A DNA stretch of 64,000 bases. Origin: Thermopolyspora flexuosa. Its GTDB lineage: Bacteria; Actinomycetota; Actinomycetes; Streptosporangiales; Streptosporangiaceae. Both the position numbers and the translations under genes were made by a program. The notes beneath the pieces were generated by a model. That model was given only the letters and a program-made list of their open reading frames with translations, did not search any database and was not told the origin of the DNA. The stretch lies in the NCBI RefSeq assembly GCF_006716785.1, contig NZ_VFPQ01000001.1, forward strand, positions 1,488,001 through 1,552,000, in the 5' to 3' direction. Of this stretch, positions 8,379 through 18,300 are shown one piece after another; position 1 is the stretch's first letter, and each line of letters opens with the position of its first letter.

Positions 8379-10501
8379 TGGAACTTCCTGAACCCCTTTT
8401 GGTATCCGCTGCTCAACGCGGCCTCGACCTCGGACCACGTCTTTCCCGCCAGTCCTTCGTACAGCCATCGGCGATACGCGTCGTAGGCAACGGGATTGCC
8501 GTCGGCATCCCGGGAAGCGAGCATCTCCGCCCGAGTCAGCAGGGTCGTGCCGTCCTCCTTCAGGAAGTTGTTCGGAGCCTTGCGGGGGTCGTCACCGGGA
8601 CGGAGATCGCTCAGCGACGCCCAGGGGTGGGTCTTTGCGGGAGGATCCGCCGAGCCGAACAGCCCGTGATCGAGGAGGGACTGGGCGGCGAGCTGGTGCA
8701 CGAGAAACTCGATCTCCGCCGCTGTGCCGTTCGCTTTCCGCACGGCCTTTTCCGTCGACGCCTCGGTCTCCAGCGCGTTCTCGATGACGCCGGTCCAGGA
8801 TGAGGTCGTGCCGGCCACGATCGGCCATCCCGCGTGCTGCGGAATGGAGAGCCCGGAATTGACCAGGGCGATCACGATTTTCACGGCATTGTTCTGCCGC
8901 TCGTCCAGCTCCTTGCCTGCCGCGATGGTCGCGACACCTGCCGCACTCGTGATGAACCCGAATCCTGCGCCGAGCTCTCTCGCCGCCGCTTTGAAAGCGA
9001 CGCTGCCCCGCCCGTCCGCCAATTCGGCGGCACTCGCGCCCAGCAGCATGCGCGCCCATATGGTCTGCGCGCCGGAGACCATGGCGAACGCTTTCGGGTC
9101 GGCCTGGAAAACCTCCTTCATCACCGCATGCAGCTCTTCCCGGTCGAACCGGGCTCCCCAGTCCTCCCGGCCGGGCAACAGCGCGTGATCCTCTCCGGCG
9201 ACACCCGGTTTGGCGTCCGCGCCTGCGGCGGCGACCCGATTCACGTCGCGGATGTAGGAGGCGAAGATCTGGCTGAGGGCTTCGGGGGAGAGCCGCAGCG
9301 AACGTCCCCGGTCGAGGCGTTGCGCCTCCAGGTGGATGACCTGGGACGCCAGCTTGGCGGACAGGTAGCCCCGGGACGGGTTGTCCGCCGATCCGGCGTG
9401 GTCGCGGAACACCGTGGTCGCGGCGAGCAGCGCCGCGCTCAGTGCCTTACCGTCGTCCAGCGCGCGCCGCTCGTTCATGAGCCGGTCGAGGACGCCGGGC
9501 TGGGCGAAGAAGTCCTGCGCCGCTGCGGGGACGCGGGACAGGGCGGTCAGCACCCCGGGCAGCGGATCGAGGACCGGGACGCGGTTCGCCGCTTCGATCT
9601 TTCTCGCCACGTCCAGCAGGAAGGCGGCGTCGTAGGTGCCGTGCATCAGGGCACGGGAGAGCCAGTAGTGCTGCCCCTCCGACCCCTTGGCCGTCAGCTC
9701 CGCTCGCCAGGCGGCGTCCAGGCGCGGGCTCGCCGCGGCCAGAGCCTTCCCCAGGGCGGCCTGGAGACGCTGCGCGGCCGCCCGGTCGGTGCCCTTCCCG
9801 GTCGTGGCGAGCACGGTGCGGAACCCGGTCGCGCCGAGGGCGTGCATCAACGCCGTGGCGAAGTCGGCGTCACCGGCGCGTCTCTCCAGCTCGGCGAGCA
9901 CGGTCCGGTCGATCTCGCCGCTGTGGGCGGTACGGCCGAGGGCCAGGGCGGCGGCGTACGCGTCGGGGTCTCCGGCCGCCCGCGCGTACCGGCCCTCGTC
10001 GAAGGGGGCGAGGCCGGTGGCCGGGACGGCGCCGGGGCTCCAGCGTTCCCGGACGGCCTGGACGGCCTCGTGGCGGCGGCGGAGGTCGGGACGCTTGTCG
10101 GCGATCCACTGCCGGGTCTCGCGCAGGACGGCCAGGTGCGAGGTGTCGAGGTCGAGTGCCTCAAGGGCGTGGCGGATGCGCGGCTCGTTGGTGCCGAGGG
10201 TGTCCTGGGCGCGGGCCAGCGCCTTCTCGAAGGCGTCCATCTGCGCCGGGTCGATGCCGGAGAAGCCCCAGCCGCCCGCGTCGGGGCGGACGTCGACCGT
10301 GGGGTGGGGATTGGGGGTGGCGCCCCCGGTGGGATGGCCGTCGCGCCGCGGGGCGGCCTGGGGCGCGGGCGAGGGCTCCGGGGAGGGGCTGGGCGTGGGG
10401 GTGGGGGCCGGATGAATTCCGGATTCGGCGGGCCGGGGCTGCGGTGAGGGGATCGCGGTCGGCTGCGGGTGCGGCGATGGCGCGGAGGGGGATCGTCCCA
10501 T
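8375..10501 (-). CDS. Large DUF6571-like protein with Pro-rich N-terminus
   Basis: 708 residues. The first 75 are Pro/Ser/Thr-rich and probably disordered. A helical region follows (GGWGFSGIDPAQMDAF onwards), then a long helical body with phrases such as DPLPGVLTALSRVP and GSADPPAKTHPWASL near the end. I assign it tentatively to the DUF6571 group, which occurs beside WXG100-type genes in actinomycetes. There is no signal peptide and no visible catalytic motif. The segment GSVAFKAAARELGAGFGFITSAAG is amphipathic to hydrophobic. ATG has GGAGG five bases upstream. First gene of an operon with a lipoprotein and a WXG-like protein. A decayed copy of its 3' part exists at 11706-11990. Confidence 0.75.
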   Translation of the reverse strand: MGRSPSAPSPHPQPTAIPSPQPRPAESGIHPAPTPTPSPSPEPSPAPQAAPRRDGHPTGGATPNPHPTVDVRPDAGGWGFSGIDPAQMDAFEKALARAQDTLGTNEPRIRHALEALDLDTSHLAVLRETRQWIADKRPDLRRRHEAVQAVRERWSPGAVPATGLAPFDEGRYARAAGDPDAYAAALALGRTAHSGEIDRTVLAELERRAGDADFATALMHALGATGFRTVLATTGKGTDRAAAQRLQAALGKALAAASPRLDAAWRAELTAKGSEGQHYWLSRALMHGTYDAAFLLDVARKIEAANRVPVLDPLPGVLTALSRVPAAAQDFFAQPGVLDRLMNERRALDDGKALSAALLAATTVFRDHAGSADNPSRGYLSAKLASQVIHLEAQRLDRGRSLRLSPEALSQIFASYIRDVNRVAAAGADAKPGVAGEDHALLPGREDWGARFDREELHAVMKEVFQADPKAFAMVSGAQTIWARMLLGASAAELADGRGSVAFKAAARELGAGFGFITSAAGVATIAAGKELDERQNNAVKIVIALVNSGLSIPQHAGWPIVAGTTSSWTGVIENALETEASTEKAVRKANGTAAEIEFLVHQLAAQSLLDHGLFGSADPPAKTHPWASLSDLRPGDDPRKAPNNFLKEDGTTLLTRAEMLASRDADGNPVAYDAYRRWLYEGLAGKTWSEVEAALSSGYQKGFRKFQ

Positions 10502-10582
10502 CGGGCCTCCGGCTTGCTCGGCTGCACACGGGCGTTCGTACGCTTCACGTTAGCGTGAGCCCGCCGCCGGAAAACGGCGTTC

Positions 10583-10672
10583 GCTCATCTTCGGCATGAC
10601 GATTCGCGTTTTCGCCCGGACGGCTTGCCGTCGGCGGCGCAAACGGCGGACATGTGCCCACCGAAGATGAGC
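10583..10672. repeat. 12-bp inverted repeat, 66-nt spacer
   Basis: gctcatcttcgg at 10583-10594 is exactly complementary in reverse to ccgaagatgagc at 10661-10672. It sits about 80-170 bp upstream of the start of the minus-strand 708-residue gene. It could be a paired regulator site or chance. Confidence 0.45.
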
Positions 10673-10709
10673 TTCGCGGTTTGTCCCTCGGGGCGGGTTT
10701 CGATTTTCG

Positions 10710-10731
10710 GTTTCGGCCGATCGGCCGAAAC
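10710..10731. promoter_or_regulatory. Perfect 22-bp palindrome, candidate operator
   Basis: gtttcggccga followed directly by tcggccgaaac, an exact dyad with no spacer. Half-site-like tcggccga strings recur nearby (gatcggccgaatg near 10783). Location about 210 bp upstream of the 708-residue gene and between remnants of older genes makes a dimeric regulator site plausible; no regulator gene is adjacent. Confidence 0.45.
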
Positions 10732-10934
10732 GGCGCATCGGGCGGGCGCCGGTTATCGGCTGTCGAAATCGTGGTTTCCGGATCGGCCGAATGTGATCGA
10801 TCCGCCGGTCATCTCCGGAGAAAGGGGTGTGCGGCCCACCGTACCGGTGGCGGCACGATCGCCACCGCCTCGGCCGCGTGCGTACGTACGGGGCGCCTCA
10901 TCGGCCGGGCGGCCGTATGGCCGGTCTCTGGGGC

Positions 10935-11074
10935 GGCGTTTTGATCGTTTCGCTTGTGGGATCGGTAGGCATGCCCGGCTTGCCGGGGACACCTACGCTC
11001 GCCGATCTCCCCGACGACGCCGCGTTCCTCATCCCTGGAGCACAGACAGCTCCACCTCAAGGAGGCGTTGGGCC
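10935..11074 (+). pseudogene. Truncated 5' end of a DUF6882 gene
   Basis: This stretch matches the promoter-proximal and first coding 90 bases of the intact DUF6882 gene at 26479. Both share tttgatcgttt upstream, then acgctc, cgacgacgccgcg, ccctggagcac and ggagg in register. Read as protein it gives TPTLADLPDDAAFL, then after a frame slip LEHRQLHLKEALG, against TPTLTNLLDDAALL and LEHQLHLEEVLG in the intact copy. Nothing of the rest of the gene remains: the match ends where the stop end of the minus-strand lipoprotein gene begins. It is a broken relic, not an expressed gene. Confidence 0.8.
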
Positions 11075-11641
11075 GGATGGCGACGGTACGGCGCGGCCGA
11101 GTAGCCTCGGCGCGACCAACCTCATCAGGGCCACGGTGTCCGCTTCGGGGTCACGGCCTTCGAGCCTCTTGTCGAGGCTCACGATCAAGGTCGACCGTCC
11201 TCTGGTGAGCACCGCCAGCGCGCCGACGACGTCACCTCCGGAACGCTTCGTGGCGGAGTACCCGTCTCCTCCCGTCACGATCGGGGGAAGGCGCTTGGCG
11301 CCCAGCCGGACCTCCTCCTCGGTGCTTCTCGCCGCGAAATCGGTGAGCAGCGACACCTCCAGAACCGGGAGCCGCTCCCCGCCGGGTTCGGAGACGATGC
11401 ACCACCCCGAGCCGTGGCCGCCCACCGCATTCAGGTCAAAGGAGCCGCGCGCCACGAGGTGGGTGAGGCCGGTCATCCGTTTCACCGCCTGGCGCGGCAG
11501 ATGACCGCACACATAGGGCGGCGCGGCGACGGTGGGCAAGGGCGCGGTATCGACCTTCTCGTCGGCGGCGCAAGCCGTGATCGACGCCGGCAGGCAAAGC
11601 GTCGCCGCCGTCAGGTCGGCGACGGCTCTCGTCCTCATCAT
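11057..11641 (-). CDS. Lipoprotein of the duplicated 'CDHVPLQAV' family (copy 2)
   Basis: 194 residues. Signal MMRTRAVADLTAATL then SITAC lipobox. The mature part PPYVCGHLPRQAVKRMTG, GSGWCIVSEPGG and ALMRLVAPRLLG parallels copy 1 at 7815 along its whole length. I start at the first ATG of MMRTR because it gives a normal signal peptide; no clear ribosome site is visible and ATG at 11656 is possible. Upstream, where copy 1 has the 708-residue gene, only a decayed remnant of such a gene is left. The last codons and stop lie inside DUF6882-derived sequence. It may be expressed or on its way to becoming a pseudogene. Confidence 0.7.
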   Translation of the reverse strand: MMRTRAVADLTAATLCLPASITACAADEKVDTAPLPTVAAPPYVCGHLPRQAVKRMTGLTHLVARGSFDLNAVGGHGSGWCIVSEPGGERLPVLEVSLLTDFAARSTEEEVRLGAKRLPPIVTGGDGYSATKRSGGDVVGALAVLTRGRSTLIVSLDKRLEGRDPEADTVALMRLVAPRLLGRAVPSPSGPTPP

Positions 11642-11705
11642 GCGAACGTGACGCATTTTCGCCGACATCCGGCGTATGTCGAACGCCTCCTCACCCTCAT
11701 CACTT

Positions 11706-11990
11706 TCATCTCGCCGCTCCCGATCCGCCGACGTCGTGACCAACGGCCCGGTCGTCTTCACCCTTGCTCTCGATCCTTTCGCCCAGGGCCGCAGGGTCGT
11801 GCCATCGCTCACGGGAGCGCGTTGCCGGAGCCTTCCCGACATCCTTCTTCAGGCCACCGAGCGACACCCAAGGCGATTCTTTCCCGGAAGGTGCGGCCGG
11901 GAGGCTTTGCGCGGACCACGTGGCGGTGTCCGAAGCGTTGCCTTTGCCCCCGCCCTGTCGGCCGTCTCGATCGGGCGATCGATGGGTGAC
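11706..11990 (-). pseudogene. Decayed 3' remnant of a DUF6571-like gene
   Basis: Reading the minus strand from 11945 down to a TGA at 11706-11708 gives an 80-codon frame with no proper start. It contains KESPWVSLGGLKKD, GKAP and LGERIESKGEDDRAVGHD. These align in order with KTHPWASLSDLRPGD, RKAP and TRAEMLASRDADGNPVAYD of the 708-residue protein at 8375-10501. The frame then breaks, lacking the C-terminal 30 residues. It lies directly upstream of lipoprotein copy 2, exactly as the intact gene lies upstream of copy 1. So an ancestral two-gene unit was duplicated and one large gene eroded. Confidence 0.75.
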
Positions 11991-12321
11991 GTCGCAAGGT
12001 GCCGGTTGACGCGGCTCGGGTTCATAACAATCGGCGCCTCGTCCGTGACGCTGTCGTGTTGCCGCTGGTAAGAATGCGTGCGATCACTTGTGGAGATCCA
12101 CTGCCGCGTGCGACGTCCGCACTCGTTGCCGTACAGACGTCGAGGTTGGTTTCGCGTTCTCTTCTTGTGAACCGAATTAACTGAATTCTCGCCCGTGATG
12201 TCGGGTTGGCGGTGTATTGTTCTTGGCATGTCCGGGACCTGTCGCCTGCCCGGACGCTTGCCGACCGCGGGTGCTTCCCGACCCCGGCTGGACCATAGGG
12301 AGCGTGAGGAGTAAGTAGCCG
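11991..12321. other. Leader and promoter region of the defence cassette
   Basis: About 330 bp of lower-GC DNA before the kinase-helicase gene. It holds a 7-bp inverted repeat (gtccggg at 12230-12236, cccggac at 12249-12255) in what is probably the 5' untranslated region, and GAGGAG about 10 bases before the ATG. No gene is convincing here; part of the left side may still be decayed DUF6571-like sequence. Confidence 0.4.
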
Positions 12322-15300
12322 ATGAACGCAGGTCTGGTCGCGAACCGCTTCCGTCTCCTGGCTCCCATCGGCACGGGCAACATGGGCGAGGTCTACCGCG
12401 CTGAGGACGTGGCCGCCGCCGATGGTGAGGACCGTGTAGTCGCGCTCAAGCGCATCCTGCGCAGCCGCTCCGGCGTGATCATCGACTCGCGCTCCGACCT
12501 GAAGGCCGTGCAGCGCTTCCAGCGCGAGGTGCGCATCATGCGCAGGCTGCGCCACCCCAACCTGACCCGCATCATCGCCGGCGGCGTGGATGAGCAGGAC
12601 GGCCGGCCGTACCTCGCCATGGAACTGCTCGACGGCGAGCTCCTCAGCGATCTGGTGGCCGAGCAGCCGGAACTCCCCATCGCCTGGGTCGCGGCCCTGG
12701 GCGCGCAGATCGCCGACGGCCTCGCCGCCGCCCACGCCGCCATGGTCGTGCACCGTGACCTCAAGCCCGGCAACGTGATGCTGCTGCGCGGCGGCATGGT
12801 CAAGATCCTCGATTTCGGTATCGGCCGCATCATCGACGACACCGAGGCCGACGGGCTGACCAGCACGGGCGTCACCGTCGGCACGGCCCGCTACATGGCC
12901 CCTGAGCAGTTCCTCTCCGCCGCCGTCACCCAGGCGGCCGACCTGTACGCCTTGGGCTGCGTGCTGTTCGAGCTCGCCACCGGCTACCCGCCGTTCCGCG
13001 GGGCATCCGCGCACGAACTGGGCGACAAGCACATCAACGATGAGCCGCCCAAGGTGAGCATGCTGCGCTCGGACGTCCCCGAGGACATCGTCAGGCTCAT
13101 CGACAGGCTGCTCGCCAAGGAACCGGCCGATCGCCCCGCCGACGCCGTCTCCGTCCGGGAGGCCCTGCTGCCGTACGCGCTGGGGGAGACGAGCCCGGCG
13201 CCGGTCCCCGGATGGGAGGACTTCGACCCGGTACGTCACCTGACCGCCACCCGCGCCGACGGCCGTACCCCCCGGCCGCGGCCCGAGCCCGAGCGGTCCC
13301 CGGCCTCTCGCCGGGCACCGGCCGGCATGGACGTCTTCGCCGTCCACCGCCGTCTCATCGAGGACTACCGGGCCTTCACCGAGGGCGGCACCGTCATCCG
13401 GGACGACCGGATCGCCGCGTTCGTCGAGGAGGACCTGGACGCGGGTTCCCAGTGGCCCACCCCCTGGGTGTCGCTCAACCCGTCCTTCGCTTCCGGCGGG
13501 ACCATCAGGGAACTGGTCGAGCAGCAGGTGCTGCACGAGGAGTGCGCCAACATCTTCCAGGAGGGCAAGACCAAGGGCGGCACCAGCTGCGACGGCACCC
13601 CGCTCACCCTGCACCGCCACCAGCGGGAGGCGATCACCGCCGCCCAGTCCGGCGCGTCCTACGTGCTCACCACGGGCACCGGCTCGGGCAAGTCCCTGTC
13701 GTACATCGTGCCGATCGTGGACCGGGTGCTCAAGGCGCGCGAGAAGGAGGGCCCGAACGCCCGCCGCCGCGTCCGCGCGATCATCGTCTATCCGATGAAC
13801 GCCCTGGTGAACAGCCAGATGGAGGAGCTGCGCAAGTTCCTGCAGGACGGCTACGGCCCGGGCAAGGAGCCGGTCACCTACGCCCGGTACACCGGCCAGG
13901 AGGACGACGAGGAGCGCAAGCGCATCCAGAACAACCCCCCCGACATCCTGCTCACCAACTACGTGATGCTGGAGCTGATGCTGCTCCGCCCGGATGAGCG
14001 GCGCTCCCTGATCAGGATGGCCGAGGGCCTGGAGTTCCTCGTCTTCGACGAGCTGCACACCTACCGGGGACGGCAGGGCGCCGACGTGGGACTGCTCGTC
14101 CGCCGGGTACGCGAAGCCTGCAAGGCCGAACGCCTGCAGTGCGTCGGCACCTCCGCCACCATGTCCAGCGAGGATCCGGGGGCGTACGGCGCGCAGGAGG
14201 CCGCCGAGGATCCGCGGGACGTCGTCGCCCGCGTGGCGAGCACGCTCTTCGGCACCGAGGTACGCCGCGAGAACGTCATCGGCGAGACTCTCGTCCGCGC
14301 CACCGCCGGGCCTCCCGACCGGGTGCCGCCGGAGCGCCTGAACGCACCCGGTGCGCCCCGCGCGTACGAGGACCTCGTCAACGACCCCCTCGCCCGGTGG
14401 ATCGAGTCCCGCTTCGGCCTTACCGAGGACGGCACCGGCCGTCTCGTACGCCGCAGGCCCGCGAAGATCGAGGAGGCGGCGGCCGAGCTCGCCGCGCAGA
14501 CCGGGGTGAAAGTGGAGACCTGCGCCGAGGCGATCCGCGACACCCTGAAGGCGGGCGCGGAGGCGCGGAACCCGGAGACCGGCCGTCCGCTGTTCGCCTT
14601 CCGCCTGCACCAGTTCCTGTCCAAGGGCGACACGGTCTACGTCACCCTGGAGGACAAGCAGACCCGCTACATGACGCGGGACTACCAGCTCGTCCAGCCC
14701 GGCAGCGACGGCAAGATCCTGCTTCCCCTGGCCTTCTGCCGCGAGTGCGGCCAGGAGTACCTCACCGTCTGGCGCACCGAGCGTGACGGCAAGATCGTCT
14801 ATCAGGCGCGCCGCGACACGGTGGCCACCGGCGGCCGGGCCGACGACGGCTACCTGTACGTCGACGACGACCGCCCCTGGCCCGCCACCCTCCAGGAGGC
14901 GATCGAGGCCCGCCGCCTCCCCGAGTCCTGGCTGGAGATCGACGAGCACGGCATCGAGACCGTCCGTCCCTCCTACCGTTCCCGGGTGCCCCGGGCCGTC
15001 ACCGTGGACCCGTACGGCGTCGAGGGCCGCGGCGAGCTGAAGGCCGCCTTCATCCCGTCCCCGTTCCTGTTCTGCCTGCACTGCGGGGTCAGCTACGAGC
15101 AGGTCCGGGGCAAGGACTTCGCGAAGCTGGCCACGCTCGACGCCGAGGGCCGTTCGTCGGCGACCTCCCTGATCTCCGCCTCGATCGTGCGGTCCCTCAT
15201 GGAGATGCCCCCCGAGGCGCTCGACAAGAAGGCGCGCAAGCTGCTCGCCTTCGTCGACAACCGCCAGGACGCCTCCCTCCAGGCCGGTCACTTCAACGAC

Positions 15301-18300
15301 TTCGTGCAGGTCGCCCAGTTGCGCGGCGCGCTGTACCGGGCGGTGCTGGACGCCGGCGAGGAGGGACTCCGCCACGAGGACCTCCCCGACCGCGTCCTGG
15401 AGGCCCTCGCCCTGGATCCCTCCGAGTACACCAAGGGCGACGACCTTCCCCCCTCGCTGGCCCGCAACGCCAAGCGGACCCTCCGCGACGTCATCGCCTT
15501 CCGCCTCTACCTCGACCTGGAGCGCGGCTGGCGCGTCACCATGCCCAACCTGGAGCAGACCGGCCTGCTCGAGATCCACTACGAGGACCTGGACTGGATC
15601 GCCGCCCGGGAGGAGCGCTGGGCGAACCGGCACCCCAGGCTGCGGGAGGCCGAGCCGGGCCGCCGCGCCGAGATCATGAAGGTGCTGCTGGACGAGATGC
15701 GCCGCGGCCTCGCCATCGACGTCCAGTACTTCCGAGACGACTTCGACTCGTTGCAGCGTGCCAGCGAGGAACGCCTCGTCGACCCCTGGCGGCTGACTCC
15801 GAGCGACCGTCCCCGGGTCGGAACCGCCTACCCGCGCGCGTCACGTCCAGGTCTGGACCGCTCCGGCTTGTTCCTGTCCGGTCACGGCAAGTTCGGCAAG
15901 TACCTGCGCCGGGTGCACTTCGGCAGGTCGCTCTCGGCCGATGACGCCCAGCTGATCATCGAGGACGTCCTGGAGGTGCTCGCCGAGGCCCACCTGGTGA
16001 CCCGGGTCGAGGTCGCCCCGCAGCAGGCGGGCCGCCGTCGCCGGCCCGCGGGCCCGCCGGTCGTCGGCTACCGTGTGTCCGCCGCCGCCCTGATCTGGCG
16101 TGCCGGAACCGGCGAGACCGGCGCGCACGACCCGCTGACCCGCACCTACGCCAGCGGCGACGGCCCCCGCGTCAACACCTTCTTCCGCGACCTGTACCGC
16201 GACACGGCGAGGGCGCTGGCAGGCCTGACGGCCCGCGAGCACACCGCGCAGGTCCCGCTGCCGGAGCGGGAGCGCCGTGAGGAGGCGTTCCGCAAGGCCG
16301 ATCTGAAGGTGCTGTACTGCTCGCCGACGCTGGAGCTGGGCGTCGACATCTCCGACCTGAACGCGGTGCTCATGCGCAACGTGCCGCCCACCCCGGCCAA
16401 CTACGCCCAGCGCAGCGGCCGGGCGGGCCGCTCCGGCCAGCCCGCCCTGGTCACCACCTACTGCGCCACCGGCAACAGCCACGACCAGTACTACTTCCGC
16501 CGCTCCGACCGCATGGTCGCCGGGGTGGTCACCCCGCCCCGTCTCGACCTCGCCAACGAGGACCTGGTGCGCTCCCACGTGCAGGCGATCTGGCTGGCGG
16601 AGTCGGAGCTGAAGCTCGGCCACTCCATCCCCACGATCATCGACATCTCCTATCCGGAGGACTCCCGCCGCCCGAACCCGCCGCTGCCGCTCGTCGACAG
16701 CGTGCAGCAGGTGCTGCGCGACGAGGCCGTGCAGCGGCGTGCCGTGGCGGCGGCGCACCGCGTGCTGGACGACCTGTTCGCCGGCTTCGACCGGGCCTCG
16801 GTCACCTGGCTGCACGACGGATGGATCGAGGAGAAGGTACGGCTCGCCCCCGAGGAGTTCGACCGCGCCTTCGACCGCTGGCGCGACCTGTACCGGGCGG
16901 CCCTGATCGACCAGTACGAGCAGAACCGCCGGGTCCTCGACCACACCCTCACCGAACGGGACCGGAAGATCGCGGAGCGGCGCCGCCACGAGGCCGAGAC
17001 GCGGCTGAGACTGCTCAAGAACGAGAGCCTCGACAGCAGGTCGCTGCTGTCCGACTTCAACCCCTACCGCTACCTGGCCAGCGAGGGCTTCCTGCCCGGC
17101 TACTCGTTCCCGCGGCTGCCGCTCGCCGCGTACATCCCGACCACGGGCCGCCGGTCCGGCGACGGCGACTACCTGCAGCGGCCCCGCTTCCTGGCGATCC
17201 GCGAGTTCGGCCCCGGCGCGCTCATCTACCACGAGGGCGCGCGCTACCAGGTCACTCGTATCCAGCTGCCACCGGACACGACCGGCGATCTGGTCACCGG
17301 GGAGGCGCAGCGCTGCCCGGCCTGCGGCTACCATCACGAGCCGGCCGACCGGGACGACCGGTGCCGCATGTGCGACACCCCGCTCGGCGTCCCCACCACG
17401 GGGCTGCTGCAGCTGCACACCGTCTACACCACCCTTCGCGAACGCATCTCCTCGGACGAGGAGGAACGCCGCCGGGCCGGGTTCAAGCTGGTCACCTCCT
17501 ATCGCTTCCAGGACCACGGCGCCCGCCCGGGCCGCGTGGACGCCCTGGTGTCGGACGCCGAGGGCAGGATCGCCACCGTCTCGTACGGCGATTCGGCCCG
17601 GGTCCGCGTCACGAACCTGCGGCGGCTGCGCGCCAAGCCCGACGAGCCGGACGGCTACTGGCTCGACCCGGCCGACGGACGCTGGCTGAACGAACGCGAC
17701 GCCGCCGAGGCGTCCGGCGACTCCAGCGAGATGCCGGTGGCCGACGCGGACGGGAACGAGAAGCGGCGTAAGATCCGGGTCATCCCGTATGTCCAGGACA
17801 CCCGCAACATCCTCGTGCTGAAGCTGGAGCAGCGGCTCGAGGTCCCGATGGCGTTGTCGCTGATGTACGCGCTGGAGCGGGGTATCGAGGCCGCGTTCGA
17901 GCTGGAGGACTCGGAGCTCACCAGCGAGCTGCTGCCCTCCGACGACCAGCCCACGGACCGCATCCTGTTCACCGAGGCGGCCGAGGGGGGTGCCGGAGTG
18001 CTGCGCCTGATGCAGTCGCAGCCGGGCGCGCTCGCCCGCGCGGCCGCCGAGGCCCTCGCCATCTGCCATTTCGACGAGGAGGGCAACGACCTGGGCGGCC
18101 CGCACCCGGACCGGCCCTGCGCCCGGGGCTGCTACGAGTGCCTGCTCACCTACGGCAATCAGATCCACCACTGGGCCATCGACCGCCACGCCGTACGCGA
18201 CCTGCTGCTGCGGTTCGCCCGGGCCAGGGCCGTGCCCACCGGTCCCGGTGAGTCACGCACCGAGCAGCTCGCCCGGCTCACCGCCCAGGCGGACACCGCC

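Larger units (their letters stand above)
10502..10934. other. Intergenic region with palindromes, promoter side of the 708-residue gene
   Basis: About 430 bp upstream of the minus-strand operon. It contains a 12-bp inverted repeat (10583-10594 with 10661-10672) and a perfect 22-bp palindrome (10710-10731), plus a related half-site gatcggccgaa near 10783. No protein frame with normal codon bias is present. Confidence 0.5.

Noticed and set aside
12022-18189. Very long open frames on the minus strand across the kinase-helicase gene
   Set aside because: They are the mirror of a high-GC coding strand. Their products are runs of Arg, Gly, Val and Leu without domains, while the plus strand shows kinase and helicase motifs throughout.
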